The position numbers and the translations under genes were made by a program. Shown here piece after piece: positions 1 through 11,140 of a stretch of 64,000 nucleotides of DNA (the first letter of the stretch is position 1; every line of letters starts with the position of its first letter). The stretch is from Cryptomeria japonica (taxonomy: Eukaryota > Streptophyta > Pinopsida > Cupressales > Cupressaceae). The notes below the pieces were generated by a model that was not told where the DNA came from, ran no database searches, and saw nothing but the letters and a program-made list of their open reading frames with translations. The stretch lies in contig NC_081409.1 of NCBI RefSeq assembly GCF_030272615.1, positions 613,972,755 to 614,036,754 on the forward strand. Direction: 5' to 3'.

Positions 1-1554
1 TTGGAGATAGTAGGTGCACATAGTAGGTGTTTCCATCAATGAAAAAGAGGGAGATTGTTGCAGATTTGGTATTGTCATTGATGTCAACCCAGGTGTTTGA
101 ATGTGGCTAATTTTAAGGAATTTTAGTGGGATTTTCCCCAAATAATCCTTTTCGATCGGTTTCTCTTAGACAACTATATGGGACATTGCAAATTGGATGA
201 ACTTGTAGAGGGGATTTATAGGACAATAGCCACAAAAGAAAAGAGTAATCTAGGAAAGAGTGGTTTGCTTAAAGCTATGATAATTTTGGTGTTTGTGGAG
301 GCTTATAACCTAATTAAGAAATGCCTTCTACACTACAATTCAGACCTCTGAGTGGTAACTAAATATGATAGGGTGTATGTAGATTTAACACTTGAAGGAA
401 TTGAAGATACCTTTAGTATCAATATCTACCTAAAACAATCATGATGACAAGTATAGAAAATTCTGGTGAGAACTTTACAAAATCAAAAGAACTATGTGAG
501 AAAATAATAAGAGAGGAATGGATGAAAAGGAAGAGGAACAGGATACCATCCAAGCTGCCTAATCTTCTAGTTAGGGATGAATTTTATCCTAACATATATG
601 ATGATATCACCCTATTAACAAAAGTAGCTTGGCTAAAGGTTAGTAGAAAATTTGAAGAGTGGATGTTTTCCTTAGTATGGGTTATAAGAAAAGGAAAATA
701 GTTCTTTTATTGGGCACAAATGATTAGTGATTCAAATTTCAATTACACAAAGTAGTCCCCAATAATAACATCTAATATCTCATCCTATGCGGTGTATTCA
801 TTGTGATTTAATCCAATATGCAAGGCATAAATATAGTAGGTATTTTGGGTAGTTGACCTGCACAACATGAAGTATATTTACACTACCCTTAGCTAACCAA
901 GAGGAAATCCCCTCATTGTTACAAAGAAATCAATGAGTATTCTATTCATAATACCTATAGTTAGTGAACTTGAAGGAAGGATTGGGGAAAGGGTTCCAAA
1001 AGAAGTTCAAGACTTAATTAGATTTATTAGAGGATGGTACATACAGTTCTTGGCATGGTCATACATAAGGATATAGGGTTTTAAAGGTGAACCATTCAGG
1101 CTACCTAGGGATCTTGGGACCAACAATTGGGCATGGTTGACTAAATTTTGTAGATAGGTAGTGAATTTATATGTTGCCTAGCATAACCTACATAGAAAGT
1201 TAGGTTTCAAGTTTTTTTTGAAGATGGGAGGATTTTTGTGTAATTGGAGAATGCTAAGAAGACAAAATATGGTCTCTTAGCATGTCACCTACAATTCTTT
1301 AAGTTTGCAAGAAATTTTTCTTCATCCCCTTATTAGAATGAACAAATTTATCAACAAAGGCATAGTGCATGTTAGATATGGAAGATAACTAGATGGATTG
1401 CAATTATGACAAGGAGACTTAACAAAAAGGTAATATCAAAGATTGACTCTTAAGAAAATGCATACTATGGGTCTATTTGATATCCCACCATAGACTAATG
1501 TGGATAATGAAAAGGTGTTCCATACGAATTCTAAGGCATCTAAGATAGAATAAT
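1..1554 (+). pseudogene. Element D, left part: decayed large ORF of unrecognised repeat family
   Basis: Degenerate coding sequence interrupted by copia element A. An open stretch lies at 441-701 (86 codons, basic, rich in Lys/Arg/Glu). Around 960-1200 another frame reads a segment with the pattern GFKGEPFRLP followed by two TAG codons at plausible Gln positions. That pattern resembles the segments FRGTPFLLP (about 51.87 kb) and FKGRPYLLP (about 58.05 kb) in the two minus-strand ORFs of the CACTA element, so D may belong to the same broad protein family; this is inference from a short motif. No start codon, terminal repeat or known domain is visible, and the 5' end lies outside the window. The right part resumes at 30546 after element A. 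Confidence 0.4.
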
Positions 1555-3194
1555 TGTTAGGATAACTGGTCAATAACTGAGAGGGGGAGGATGAATCAGT
1601 TGTTAACAGATTATAACATTTAATCCACTTAATAACCTTTAACCTAATTAAGTACCGGTAAAGCAAAAACAAATACCTGTAAACAATGCAACTTAACAAT
1701 TAAATAGATAATCAATGCAAAGCAACCATAACACATAACACCATGCTTTGTACGAGGAAAAACCGGAAAGGGAAAAACCACGGTGGGAAGCCTACCCATG
1801 GTCAGATGATACTTTTGCAAAAAGTATGTGATTGATCTGAATTATGGATTAGGATGACAACACTTGAGTGAGAACCTATGGTATTGTAAATTCTGTTTAC
1901 AAGAACCAGAAATCATCGAATTGAAGCAAGCCAAAAAATAATCTATTTCATTCAAAAATCCAACATATAGAATTTCATGAGATTCCAAGGGTCACAGAGA
2001 CCTCTTGAGAATTGAAGCCCAACAGTCACATTTGTTTATTACATAGTAAAATCTTAAAACTACAAAATTTTTAAAAAACTATATGAAAATATATCCTAAC
2101 TTCAACTAGACATAACTTTCTACTCGGGACTCAAAACTACGAGCCGTTGATCTCGTTAGAAAGGTCTCCAAGAGATGTAGACCCATATTTGAAAGTTCTT
2201 CAGATCAGTGATACAATGAGGGGCTTGCACATGCAGGAAGGCACACTACCTAGAGTGTACTTCTCATTACAAAAGAGTCTCACTGACTACAAAGAGGTCA
2301 CAATCATCTCAAAATAAATGTACAACAATCCAATAGAGTGAACTGTCAGAGATAACATCTACCATGCCTGATTACAATCCTAGTTAAGCTCAATATCAAA
2401 GGCCTTTGACCTCTTCCTTAATCCAAATTCGTCACCTATGATCGACCAAATCTCCTTCACATATGATATTGCATTCCAAGACCATGACTTCTTATTCCAT
2501 TCCATACCATGATATACAATGAGATCTTACATCATTTTATACAAACCCTAAGGCCTAAACCAATTAGGTTGGCCACCTAAAATATATTAAAATAGGATCA
2601 TTACATAAATCCATATTACAATGATATCCCATGTCGGCCTAAGACCAAAACAACAATTAACAAATCCATAAAACATCCCAAAACATCCCGATAACGTGTA
2701 CAGTACATGTTAACATGATACCGGTCCATAACCTAGATAGGTACCAGACCTATTCTGGGTCCACCATGCCAAAGCAATGTCTTCAAACAGTTGAAGCATG
2801 ATCAAAGAACATATTCAGCATCCTGAAATCCATGTAGAAGCTGCACCAACACCAATTATGCATACTATCAAGATTCCTCAGTGAGAGCTCTATCGGTAAA
2901 GCCTAAAACTAGTGTCAGTAAGGGTTTACCAGAATGTATGATAGCATTTGATTACCAAGTCAATACCATCTAACCAAGTCATTCTCCAAAAGAACGTACC
3001 ACATGTAACCAATCACATTCCATAGATCCGAACATGCCGGAAGCGTCCAACATATAGTCTCTTCTGTTGGTAACACTAGATCTTCTACCAGTAACCAAAA
3101 CCTATCTTTCGGTAACCAATCATAACAACTAGTGTTGACATCAATGACAAAAAATCAATGCAATACATAATCAATTCATCCAATAATGCCAACA
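1555..3194 (-). repeat. LTR of element A, left copy (3' LTR on coding strand)
   Basis: Aligns by eye along its length with the right LTR (29289-30545), except for a 375-bp insert at 1833-2207 plus the insert's duplicated 5 bp. It starts TGTTAGGATAAC and ends AATGCCAACA on the plus strand. It differs from the right copy at many scattered positions, so the insertion of A is old compared with element C. Confidence 0.92.
1833..2207. mobile_element. 375-bp insert with 9-bp inverted ends inside A's LTR
   Basis: Absent from the right LTR of A, where the empty site reads GTGATAAAATG. Here GTGAT occurs on both sides of the insert (1828-1832 and 2208-2212). The insert begins TGATCTGAA and ends TTCAGATCA, a perfect 9-bp inverted repeat with TG...CA termini. 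A 5-bp duplication and TG/CA ends fit a small solo LTR; the long inverted ends also fit a MITE-like DNA element. No coding capacity is seen. Confidence 0.85.
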
Positions 3195-3460
3195 ATCTCC
3201 CCCTTTGGCATTGATGGCAACACTAAATGTGAAAAATATCTAAGTACCAAGAAATACCAAACAAGTCTCCCACTGTGGAAGACAACCAACAATCTCTTGA
3301 ATATCAATAACTCTCCCCCTAATGTATACAACTCATTTTATTATTTTTCACATCAATATCTCTCCCCCTTTGACATAAATGCTAGAAATATGACAAAAAT
3401 ATCAAAGCAAGAATATAAACCTTTGTATCTCAAAGCTGACTACTCCCCCTAAGTAGTAGA
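3195..3460 (-). other. Element A polypurine tract and three upstream PPT-like tracts
   Basis: On the minus strand AAAGGGGGAGAT abuts the LTR (complement at 3195-3206) and would prime plus-strand DNA synthesis. Three further GGGGGAG tracts are visible as CTCCCCC on the plus strand near 3311, 3360 and 3443, in the untranslated stretch between the end of RNase H and the LTR. Confidence 0.8.
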
Positions 3461-3530
3461 ACCACTCATCAATCCTAGAATGAACAATGTCTCTGATAAT
3501 GCATGTTGGACTAATGACAAACTGCATCAA

Positions 3531-4593
3531 TCAAGTCTCTATCGAAGGGGCAAAAACCCCGAACCTGTCTCTTATATACTCAAATGATTCCTTAAATAGT
3601 GGTTTAGTGAATATGTCTGCAATATGTTCTTTAGTGTTCACATAAACCAATTTGACTTCCTTTCCTTCTACCTTTTCCTTCAAACAAATATACTTTATTG
3701 ATATATGCTTAGTTTTAGAGTGAAATATCAGATTCTTAGACATGTCAATATCTGCAGAGTTATCACAATAGATAACTACCAGTTCACTACAATTTACCTT
3801 GATATCCTTCAACATTTGCTTCACCCACAAGACTTGAGTGCAATTAGTTGCTGCTGCCACATACTCAACTTATGCAGTAGATAAAGAAATGCATGACTAT
3901 TTTTTGTTGATCCATGAAACCAGTTTCTTTCTAAGAAAGAAAGCTCCACTAGAAGTGCTCTTCCTGTCATCAGTATCTCCTGCCCAATCTGAGTCAGTAT
4001 ATGCACATAAAGTGAAATCATCATTTTTAGAATACCATAAACCATATTCTGTTGTTCCTTGCAAATACCAGAATATCCTCTTTACTGTACATTCATGATT
4101 TTCTTTAGGATTACTTTGATATCTTGAAATAATACTTACTGCATTCATAATATCCGGTCAAGTTTGAGTTAAATATAACAGACCACCAATCATAGACTTA
4201 TACCTTGTCGGATTAACCACTGTAGAAGTCTCCTTGATAGATAATTTCTCACTTGTCACCATAGGAGTACTCACTAGTTTGGAATTATCCATACCAAACT
4301 TCTTCAACAATTCTCTTAGATACTTAGTTTGATAGATAAAAATGCCTTTATTAGTTTGAATAATCTGCAAACCTAAGAAAAATCTCATCTCACCAATCAT
4401 GGACATTTCAAATTCATTCTTCATATTGTTAGAAAATTCCATGCACAACTTATCTTCTCCTCCAAAAATGATATCATCAACAAATACTTCAATAATCAGA
4501 ATATCATCATTAGTGATCTTATAAAATAAATCACTATTAGCACTGCCTTTAGTAAAACCAAGCTTCAAAAGATATTTATCCAACCTTGCATAC
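3531..4593 (-). pseudogene. Element A pol, C-terminal part: reverse transcriptase end and RNase H
   Basis: This is the 3' part of the copia polyprotein, separated from the rest by element B. The minus-strand translation shows the reverse transcriptase active-site segment FVDDIIFGG (Y/F-V-D-D box) at about 4485, then the connection region, and then copia RNase H with TDSDWAGD near 4000 and the C-terminal block HIADIFTKPL near 3580. In-frame stops include a TGA at about 4155 (a CGA-to-TGA change at a CpG fits), and a TAG and a TAA around 3870-3896, where the family normally has a Gln and a Glu before and after LSTA. The coding strand and frame agree with the 5' part at 26121-29230. Confidence 0.93.
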
Positions 4594-7034
4594 TGTTGGC
4601 ATATGCACACTCCAATGAGACATTGTAGGTGATTGAAGGTTTTGTCATTGATGGCAACCTTACAATCCTATGGCACTGGCAAGGCATTACATCGGCACTC
4701 AGACCACTGACACCGATAGAGAAAGGAAGCTTACTGGCACAAAGACCGATAGGATTTTTGTTGTAATATATTTTGTTTATCATTTGTAAAATCATTGTAA
4801 GCCAACTTAGCAAGTTGTAAAATGACTCTTATATAAGAGAGATCATTGTAGAACATTTTGTAAGGAAGTAAGAGGAATTTAATTAGGCGAATTAAGGCAG
4901 ACCTATTATGTGAATTATAGGTTAAGGCTTTATGTAAGAAGCAGAGTAGAAACCGGTACTGGATCTGGCATTATAGATGCTATTTTGAAGTAGTACAAGA
5001 TACTAGATTTGTTTAATCCACTTTGTAAGTCAGTGAGACTTCCCATTTTGTATTTGTGTAAGGGAAAAAGTGAGACTAGGCTAACATGTCCTAATCCTAC
5101 CTTTTAACACACATTGCGGAATACGAAAGAGCCTAGAGGTATCACATAATTGGCTACTTCTTTTTGTGAAAGAGAGAGCCATGGGCTACCTATTAGGGTT
5201 TCTATTCCTTTGTTGTAATTGAAAGATAAAATGATGCAAGTTCAATTCCTAACCTCAAAAGTGCAAGTATGAACTACTAACAAAATTGAAGAATTGAAAT
5301 TAAACAATGGAAAGTTGTAAACACAAGGACAAGACAAGAATGCAGATGCGTACCTGGAGTTAAAATCTGAGTAAAAATGTTCGAGACAAAGGCGCGGGCG
5401 CCACTATCCTGATTCTGCTCCTAAAACTGCACCTGAAACTGTTGTTTGGTAACCTGAAAAGCTGTCTGAAACTTGCTGTCTGATAAAAGGACCAGGGCGC
5501 CCAGTGCCCCTGTCCCAAGGACCAGGGCACCTAGCGCTCCTGTCCTGGCAGGACAAGGGTGCCCCATGCCCCTGTACTAGTCTTTTACTCTGAAATTTGG
5601 TGTGAAGCTCTGTCTCGGTCTGCTTCCGTCGGATCTGCAACTTGCGGCGTCATCCGAATCCCGAAACCTGCACTTATATCTAAAAAAGTATGGTGGGCAG
5701 CTATATAGGGTTTTGCCTTAGTCAAACCCCCACTTTGGTGATTTCCACCTCCACGAATAGCCAAGTTGTATTGTAAAAGTAGTGTGTGTGTAGACCTTGT
5801 GTGTGTGCAAGATCCTAAAATGCAAGTAAGCAAACTAGAGCAACCTAGAAAGTAAACCCTAATTGCTTGTAAATGATAATGTAAATGCTCCAAATCAAGA
5901 TGCAAAGTGATCTAAAGCATGAATACAAATGATGTAATGAAGCTTATGCAAAGACTTGAAAACAACATGAAATCATACCCAACTCCAAGGGAAGGGTACA
6001 AGCCAATCTTCAGTCGGTGATCCCTTATTGCTCTTCAATGTCTTCCAAGCCCTAAATGGATGAATGAAATTGATGAATGCTTGATGGATGGAAGTTGAAT
6101 GTTGTTGAAGTATTCAAAGATCTGCTCTTTCACTGCATAGAAGGTCCCCTGAAACCAAAAATCCGGATCCTTTCAAATGAAGAAAGAGAGCTCTTATATA
6201 TGAAACCCTAGGTCTTAATTTCAACTTTTGGCCGACCTAGAGATTGAATCTCCTGCCAATTTCTTGGGGTTAAGCTTTATTTTATGATTGGATCATGCTC
6301 CTAAAATTTCAAGAAAAATGTCCGGAACCGTGTGCACTCTGGGTGCCATGGTCCTGACAACTTTTCACCAAATTTTCAGGGTCATCGGATATGATAATTT
6401 TAGAGAGAATCCCGAAGTTACAGGTGATTTCGAGATGTTTTGACCCCCGAAATCAAGCCCCCAAGTTCAAAATAGGACCTAATCAGGGTTTTTGATTAAA
6501 TGATGTATTAGAGGAATAAAATGAAAGGGGCACACTTTAATGAAAGGGCCCAATTGGAAGATGATGAAATAGGACCTTAGAACTAATTAATTTGATTAAT
6601 TAAGTGCTAAAGGGGAAATGCAATGCAAAATGTAAAATGCGCCAAGGCGGGTGCTAAACTAGGTGTGAAATTGTACTGCTTTAGCAAGTGCGTACAATTT
6701 ATGACGCTACAGTATTTGAGTAGTGAGCTCTAGGCAGTTAGCCTTCCTGCATGTGCAGGCCCCTCTTGTAGCAGTAATATTCTCTTATTGGCCAGTAAGT
6801 GAATATTGTGGATCACAAATCCCATCAAGGTTTTTCCCACATCGGTTTTCCTCGTTAAATCCTTGTGTTATGGTGTGTTTTTCATGTGGATGCTTTTAAT
6901 TATGTTTATTGCATTATTTCTTGCATACCGGTACACTGTTATAATATCTTTTACATGTTTTAAGTTAAGAAATTCAATTCACTGGTTAGATACTGATTCA
7001 CCCCCTCCTCTCAGTATCTGTGGGAATCCTAACA
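4594..7034 (+). repeat. 5' LTR of element B, split by a 1655-bp insert
   Basis: Pairs with the 3' LTR at 25342-26115 (774 bp). Without the insert at 5057-6711 and its duplicated bases this copy is about 779 bp. The two LTRs differ by several percent plus a small rearranged stretch near 4690-4750 versus 25440-25500, so B is clearly older than C. Confidence 0.92.
5057..6711. mobile_element. Probable solo LTR inserted in B's 5' LTR
   Basis: The 3' LTR of B gives the empty site GTATTTGAGTAGTG. In the 5' LTR the same GTATTTG occurs on both sides of a 1655-bp block (5050-5056 and 6712-6718). The block starts TGTAAGGG and ends GACGCTACA, giving TG...CA termini and a 4-bp TGTA/TACA inverted end. No internal primer site or pol sequence is seen, so a recombined solo LTR is the best reading. 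The apparent 7-bp duplication is longer than the usual 5, perhaps by chance identity. Short open stretches inside it show nothing recognisable. Confidence 0.75.
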
Positions 7035-7036
7035 AT

Positions 7037-7048
7037 TGGTATCTGAGC
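7037..7048 (+). other. Primer binding site of element B
   Basis: TGGTATCTGAGC begins 3 bases after the LTR end. It is one base different from TGGTATCAGAGC, the usual plant copia site complementary to the 3' end of initiator tRNA-Met. Confidence 0.85.
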
Positions 7049-7105
7049 TTGGTCCTCTATTTTCATAAGCCTAACAACTTGAGGAATATCTTGACACCGG
7101 TAGAG

Positions 7106-8265
7106 ATGGAAAATTTGATGAAGCAACTTGAAGGAGCTCTCTCAGACTATGATGCAGAAAAATTGAAAAATATCAAACTTGAAGATGATCTAAAGGCTGC
7201 TCGAGATATTATTCAAGCACTTCAAGAAAATCTACTATTTCAAGAAATAAGAGAAGAGAACTTTGTGAAAAGATGCAAAATGAGAATGATGAAAAAGAAA
7301 CTCTTAATGATATGATAAACAAGCTAAAACAAGAGAACATGACAACAAAGAATGAGATGCAGGATATGACTATGAGATTTTGTAAAGAAATTGAAGATAG
7401 AAAGAAGAATGAAGAAGATTTGACCAGAAGACTAAGTGATGCTACAAATGAGAACACAAGACTTAGCTATGAAAATGATTTGTTGAAGACAGATCTGATG
7501 CACACTCAGAATGACTCCAATGAACTGATGAGTCAGAAAGAAGTCTTAGAAAGAGAACTAGTTACTGCAAATCAACATAAAGAGAAATTCAAGAAAAGCT
7601 CAGAGGAACTTGGTAACTTGCTGAAGAATCAAAAACCTAAAGGTGACACTTCTGGAATTGGCTTTGAAGTTGGTGAAAGCTCTGGTACTGCAAACACATA
7701 GAATCATAGCAAACTGGTAAGACAACCTACTGCTTATAAATTTAATGGAAAATGCTTTAACTGTAACAAGTATGGTCATAGAGAAAATGAATGTAGATCT
7801 AAAAATTATCAGAACACCAATGCACCCACCGGTCAATGTTCTAAATGCAACAAAGTTGGGCACAACTCTGAAAATTGCAGAATGAATATGAGATGTTATG
7901 TTTGTGGAAGATTTGGACTTTTATTTAATCAATGCAGAACACAAACCGACATAGGTTATGGGAAAGCTATTCGGAAGAATAATGTGACTTGCTATACATG
8001 TAACAAGATTGGGCATATTGCAAAATTTTGTAGAAGTAAAGGATCATCGGCAGACAAGAAAGGTCCTAGTTTGAAAGGTAAAGAAAAAGTTGCAGAGATT
8101 AAGCAAGAATTCTCTAAACAATGGATTAGAAAGTCAGACCTAAATATTGTTGGGAATACTCCTCCACCAATAGAACCAATCAACACTCCTCTAGTAGGAC
8201 AAAGTAGTGCTTCACTGGTAGGACAGAGTAATACTCCACCGGCAGGAAGCTCTTCATCAAATTGA
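7106..8265 (+). pseudogene. Element B Gag-like protein: coiled coil plus four CCHC-type zinc knuckles
   Basis: Starts at the first ATG after the primer site (MENLMKQLEG). About 190 residues of heptad-rich Lys/Glu/Leu/Asn sequence predict a long coiled coil. Then come zinc knuckles C-x2-C-x4-H-x4-C at about 7750 (CFNCNKYGHRENEC), 7837 (CSKCNKVGHNSENC) and 7990 (CYTCNKIGHIAKFC). A fourth at about 7897 (CYVCGRFGLLFNQC) has lost its His. A Pro/Ser-rich tail ends at a TGA at 8263-8265. A frame change lies between about 7255 and 7310, and one in-frame TAG at 7699 sits where Gln would fit. The usual copia Gag core domain is not recognisable. The likely role is RNA binding and packaging. Confidence 0.8.
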
Positions 8266-8569
8266 AGAAAATTTTCTTGAGGGTTTGGCAATCAAATGAG
8301 ACATATGCTATAATTCCCTCGATTAATGGTGAGAAGTTGAATTTACTTCTATACCAGCAGATATGTTAAGTGATTACTTAACCGAAAAGCATTAAATGTG
8401 GTAGTTGGTAGTTCGACATTATAAATTAGTGATTTTGGCTCCATTTCACTTCACTGAGCATTCAAACATTCGAAGAGCACAAAATCTCCAGAGCTAAGGC
8501 ATTTCGAGCAAAGAGGCAAAGCACGTCAGCAATCAATCCATCCAAAGGAAGAAAAAGATATTTATCATC

Positions 8570-9114
8570 ATGGCATCCTCCTCTGCACCTGAATTCATAG
8601 CAAACCCTATAGTATTCAAGGTTATAAAATGCCCTAGGCTCGTATTTTAGCTAGTTCCCAAGGTAGTTAAGAAAGATGACAATGTAGGTGCTTTTTCCCA
8701 AATTCCAAAAGGAGTTGTTTTTGTAGAAGATCCCAGAATATACATTCATTGCAACATAGAGGAATTAGGAGATGAAGAAATTAAAAACATGTATAAGACT
8801 GTTATATGTGACAGTTTTGGAAATGTAAAACCTGAACATAAAGTTGTTGAAACCCTAGGATTCACTGAAATCCTCTACATTCCTAAATTTCCCAAGGAAG
8901 TGATTAGGATAGTTTTAAGCAGGGTACATGGTTCATTCTTTTGGCTTGATTCAGTTCACAAAATTACAAAAGAAGTTGTGAAAGCTGTAACAGGGTTACC
9001 TTCCATCGGTAGCAGACCAGACAAAACAAAGAAGGTCTCAAATGACCTAGTAATGAACTTAACTGGTGCAACATCAGACATAAGGTCTCTAACGGTTAAT
9101 GATGTGACCGATAT
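8570..9114 (+). pseudogene. Element B second ORF, 5' part (unrecognised protein)
   Basis: Opens with ATG at 8570 and runs in one frame to the insertion point of element C, apart from a TAG at 8648-8650 within RLVF*LVPK, a plausible Gln. It resumes in frame at 22414. I recognise no enzyme. The segment SFFWLDSVHKITKEVVKAV near 8935-8990 resembles a recurring KITKEV...VTGLP pattern of uncharacterised plant TE proteins (recollection, not a search). It lies downstream of the Gag-like ORF, where pol would normally be. Confidence 0.65.
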
Positions 9115-10777
9115 TGTGGGATAGAAATTAGGATTCATCAAAAGATAAGTATATCAATCACAACACAAGATATGATAGCTTAATCAAAGGAATACTCATG
9201 GAAATGAACCTAATTCTAAAGCACATTCAATAGAGGTATGAAAATGAAGCATTCAAAAGAAAACATTATGCAAACCAAATTCAAGATTGAATACTCCTTC
9301 CATGCGGCTCCATTGTTGTTCTTTCCTCTTCAATAGTTTTGTGGATCTCACCTACAAGTGCTCTCACAATTGAAAGCAAAAAGCTCAAGAGTACTAGAAC
9401 TAAAATTTGATAGTTTGACAGCAATTCGGATTTCAAGAAGTAATTGAAGGGGATGATTGAAGAAAAATTATCCAATTTATAGAGAAATTGGAGAAATCAC
9501 AAAATTGGCATGATGCAATTCAAATGGAAATTGCAAATCAATATGACAAATTATGACAAATTATGCACTTTCCATGCACAATTTGATTGATTGACAATTT
9601 GATGACAAATTATGACACATTCTATGTCAAAATTGATTGATTATCAATTATGACAATTTCATGACAAATTGACATGCCATTCCCATGGAATTAGGAGATG
9701 AATTAGGAGGGAAAAGGAATTAGAAATTTGAAAAATTAGGAAATTGAAATTGATGACCAATTAGGAAATTGGAATTAGAAATTGATGAAAAATAGGATTT
9801 AGGAATTAGTGAATTAATTAATAATTTTTCATTTATTAATCAATTCACAAAGAAGAATAATTAGCCAATTAAATAAAGATTTAATTGTAATAAGAAGACT
9901 TAGGATTAACAAGTAATTTAGTAATCCTAGAGGAAGAAATGGCGAATTAGGTTAAATGACTAAATCATAAAACCCTAGAAGACAAATTAGAAATGTGAAA
10001 ATGACAATTAGGTCTTGATTAAAGATAATTAATGTCATGATTTGATTTTGATAAATGACCAATGCGAAAAAATGATTTGATTCGAGAAAATGCGCCAATT
10101 GACGAGGAACAATAACAAATTGATCCAAATTGACATAATTGAGATAGATAACGATCGATGACAAATTGGTCGTAAAATGACAAAATCGACAAGAGGACAA
10201 GGATCGACAACAAAATGGATTGCAAGATGACAAGATTGAAGATGACCACGATCAATGACAAATCGATCGCCAAAATGACAAGATTGATAACGACCACGAT
10301 CAATGACAAATTGATCGCAAGATTGAACATGACAACGATTGATGACAAATCGATCATTTAAAATGAAAGGATTGATAAACTAATCGCCAGATGACAAGAT
10401 CGAAAAGAGGACAAAAACCCTAATTAGGATTGACGATGTCCAAAATGATAAGATTGATGATAAAATTGATAAGATTGATAGGAGGGACAAAACCCTAATT
10501 AGGATTGACGATGTCCAAAATGATGACAAATGAATACGCATATTGATGTGACAAAGTAAAATCGATCAAAGTCATGACTGGATAATGTTGTCGACAAGAC
10601 CAAATTGGAAGACGAGATGATTGAAGAATGTAGAAGAATGACTCAATGTTCGCAAATGATAAAAATCAAGTGCGTGACATAGGAGAAATGTTAATGCGAC
10701 GCAAAAACCTAAAATGAGGCAATGCGCAAATGTTAAAGTATGACCTCGCAAGCGTTGACCATTTTTGGGTGTCTACA
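9115..10777 (-). repeat. LTR of element C, left copy (3' LTR on coding strand)
   Basis: Starts TGTGGGATAG and ends GGTGTCTACA on the plus strand. It is nearly identical to 20761-22413; the main difference is a 10-bp duplication at about 9545 (ACAAATTATG unit). On the minus strand a TATA box CTATAAAT lies at 9475-9482, leaving about 1.3 kb of U3 before it. That U3 is full of GATGACAA/GATCGATGACAAAT variants (about 10140-10360, unit roughly 50-60 bp). Confidence 0.95.
10140..10500. repeat. U3 repeat block with telo-box motifs in C's LTR
   Basis: Imperfect repeats built on ATGACAAGATTGA and CACGATCAATGACAAAT run from about 10140 to 10360. They are followed by two copies of an AAACCCTAATTAGGATTGACG block. 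AAACCCTAA (the plant telo-box promoter motif) is at 10415-10423 and 10490-10498. The same arrangement is in the other LTR at about 21775-22150. Position upstream of the minus-strand TATA box makes an enhancer role plausible; this is inference. Confidence 0.6.
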
Positions 10778-10792
10778 TTTTGCCCCTCTTTG
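10778..10792 (-). other. Polypurine tract of element C
   Basis: The minus strand reads CAAAGAGGGGCAAAA directly before the LTR start TGTAGACACCC. The same tract and LTR start occur at 34637-34651 in element E. Confidence 0.85.
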
Positions 10793-11050
10793 AGACAATG
10801 CGATTCTGAGCGTTGTTTCAAAGAACAATAACAAAAATGCCCCAGACAATGATAATGACATATGCATGCCCCCTCGAGGAATTGGCCGGAAACATGCGGA
10901 AAAGAGGCCAATTGATCGATAAAAATGACAGGATCGAACGGACTGACAATCGGAGATCGGATGCTTGAAGGACAAACAATTTAAGGAGCACAAGACCGCG
11001 ACCAACATAAGATGGAGAGGACGCACGTCCATCTATGCAATGACAAAGAG

Positions 11051-11058
11051 CTATAAAT
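11051..11058 (+). promoter_or_regulatory. Antisense TATA box for the PMD gene of element C
   Basis: CTATAAAT lies about 90 bp upstream of the proposed start ATG at 11141. Element E has TATATAA at the equivalent place (34961), about 93 bp before its first ATG. The repeat of position in two diverged elements supports function. Confidence 0.6.
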
Positions 11059-11140
11059 GGGACCAAGAGGGTGAAAATGACTCATTTGCAGTAGCGAAAG
11101 AGGAGGATTTGTTGCTGTGGACAAGGACACTTGCAGACAG

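Noticed and set aside
441-701. Independent small gene at 441-701
   Set aside because: Neighbouring frames show the same decayed coding character; it is better read as one open piece of remnant D.
10778-10800. Primer binding site for a plus-strand reading of element C
   Set aside because: TTTTGCCCCTCTTTG does not begin TGG; its complement is a good polypurine tract and a TGG site exists at the other end, so C is on the minus strand.
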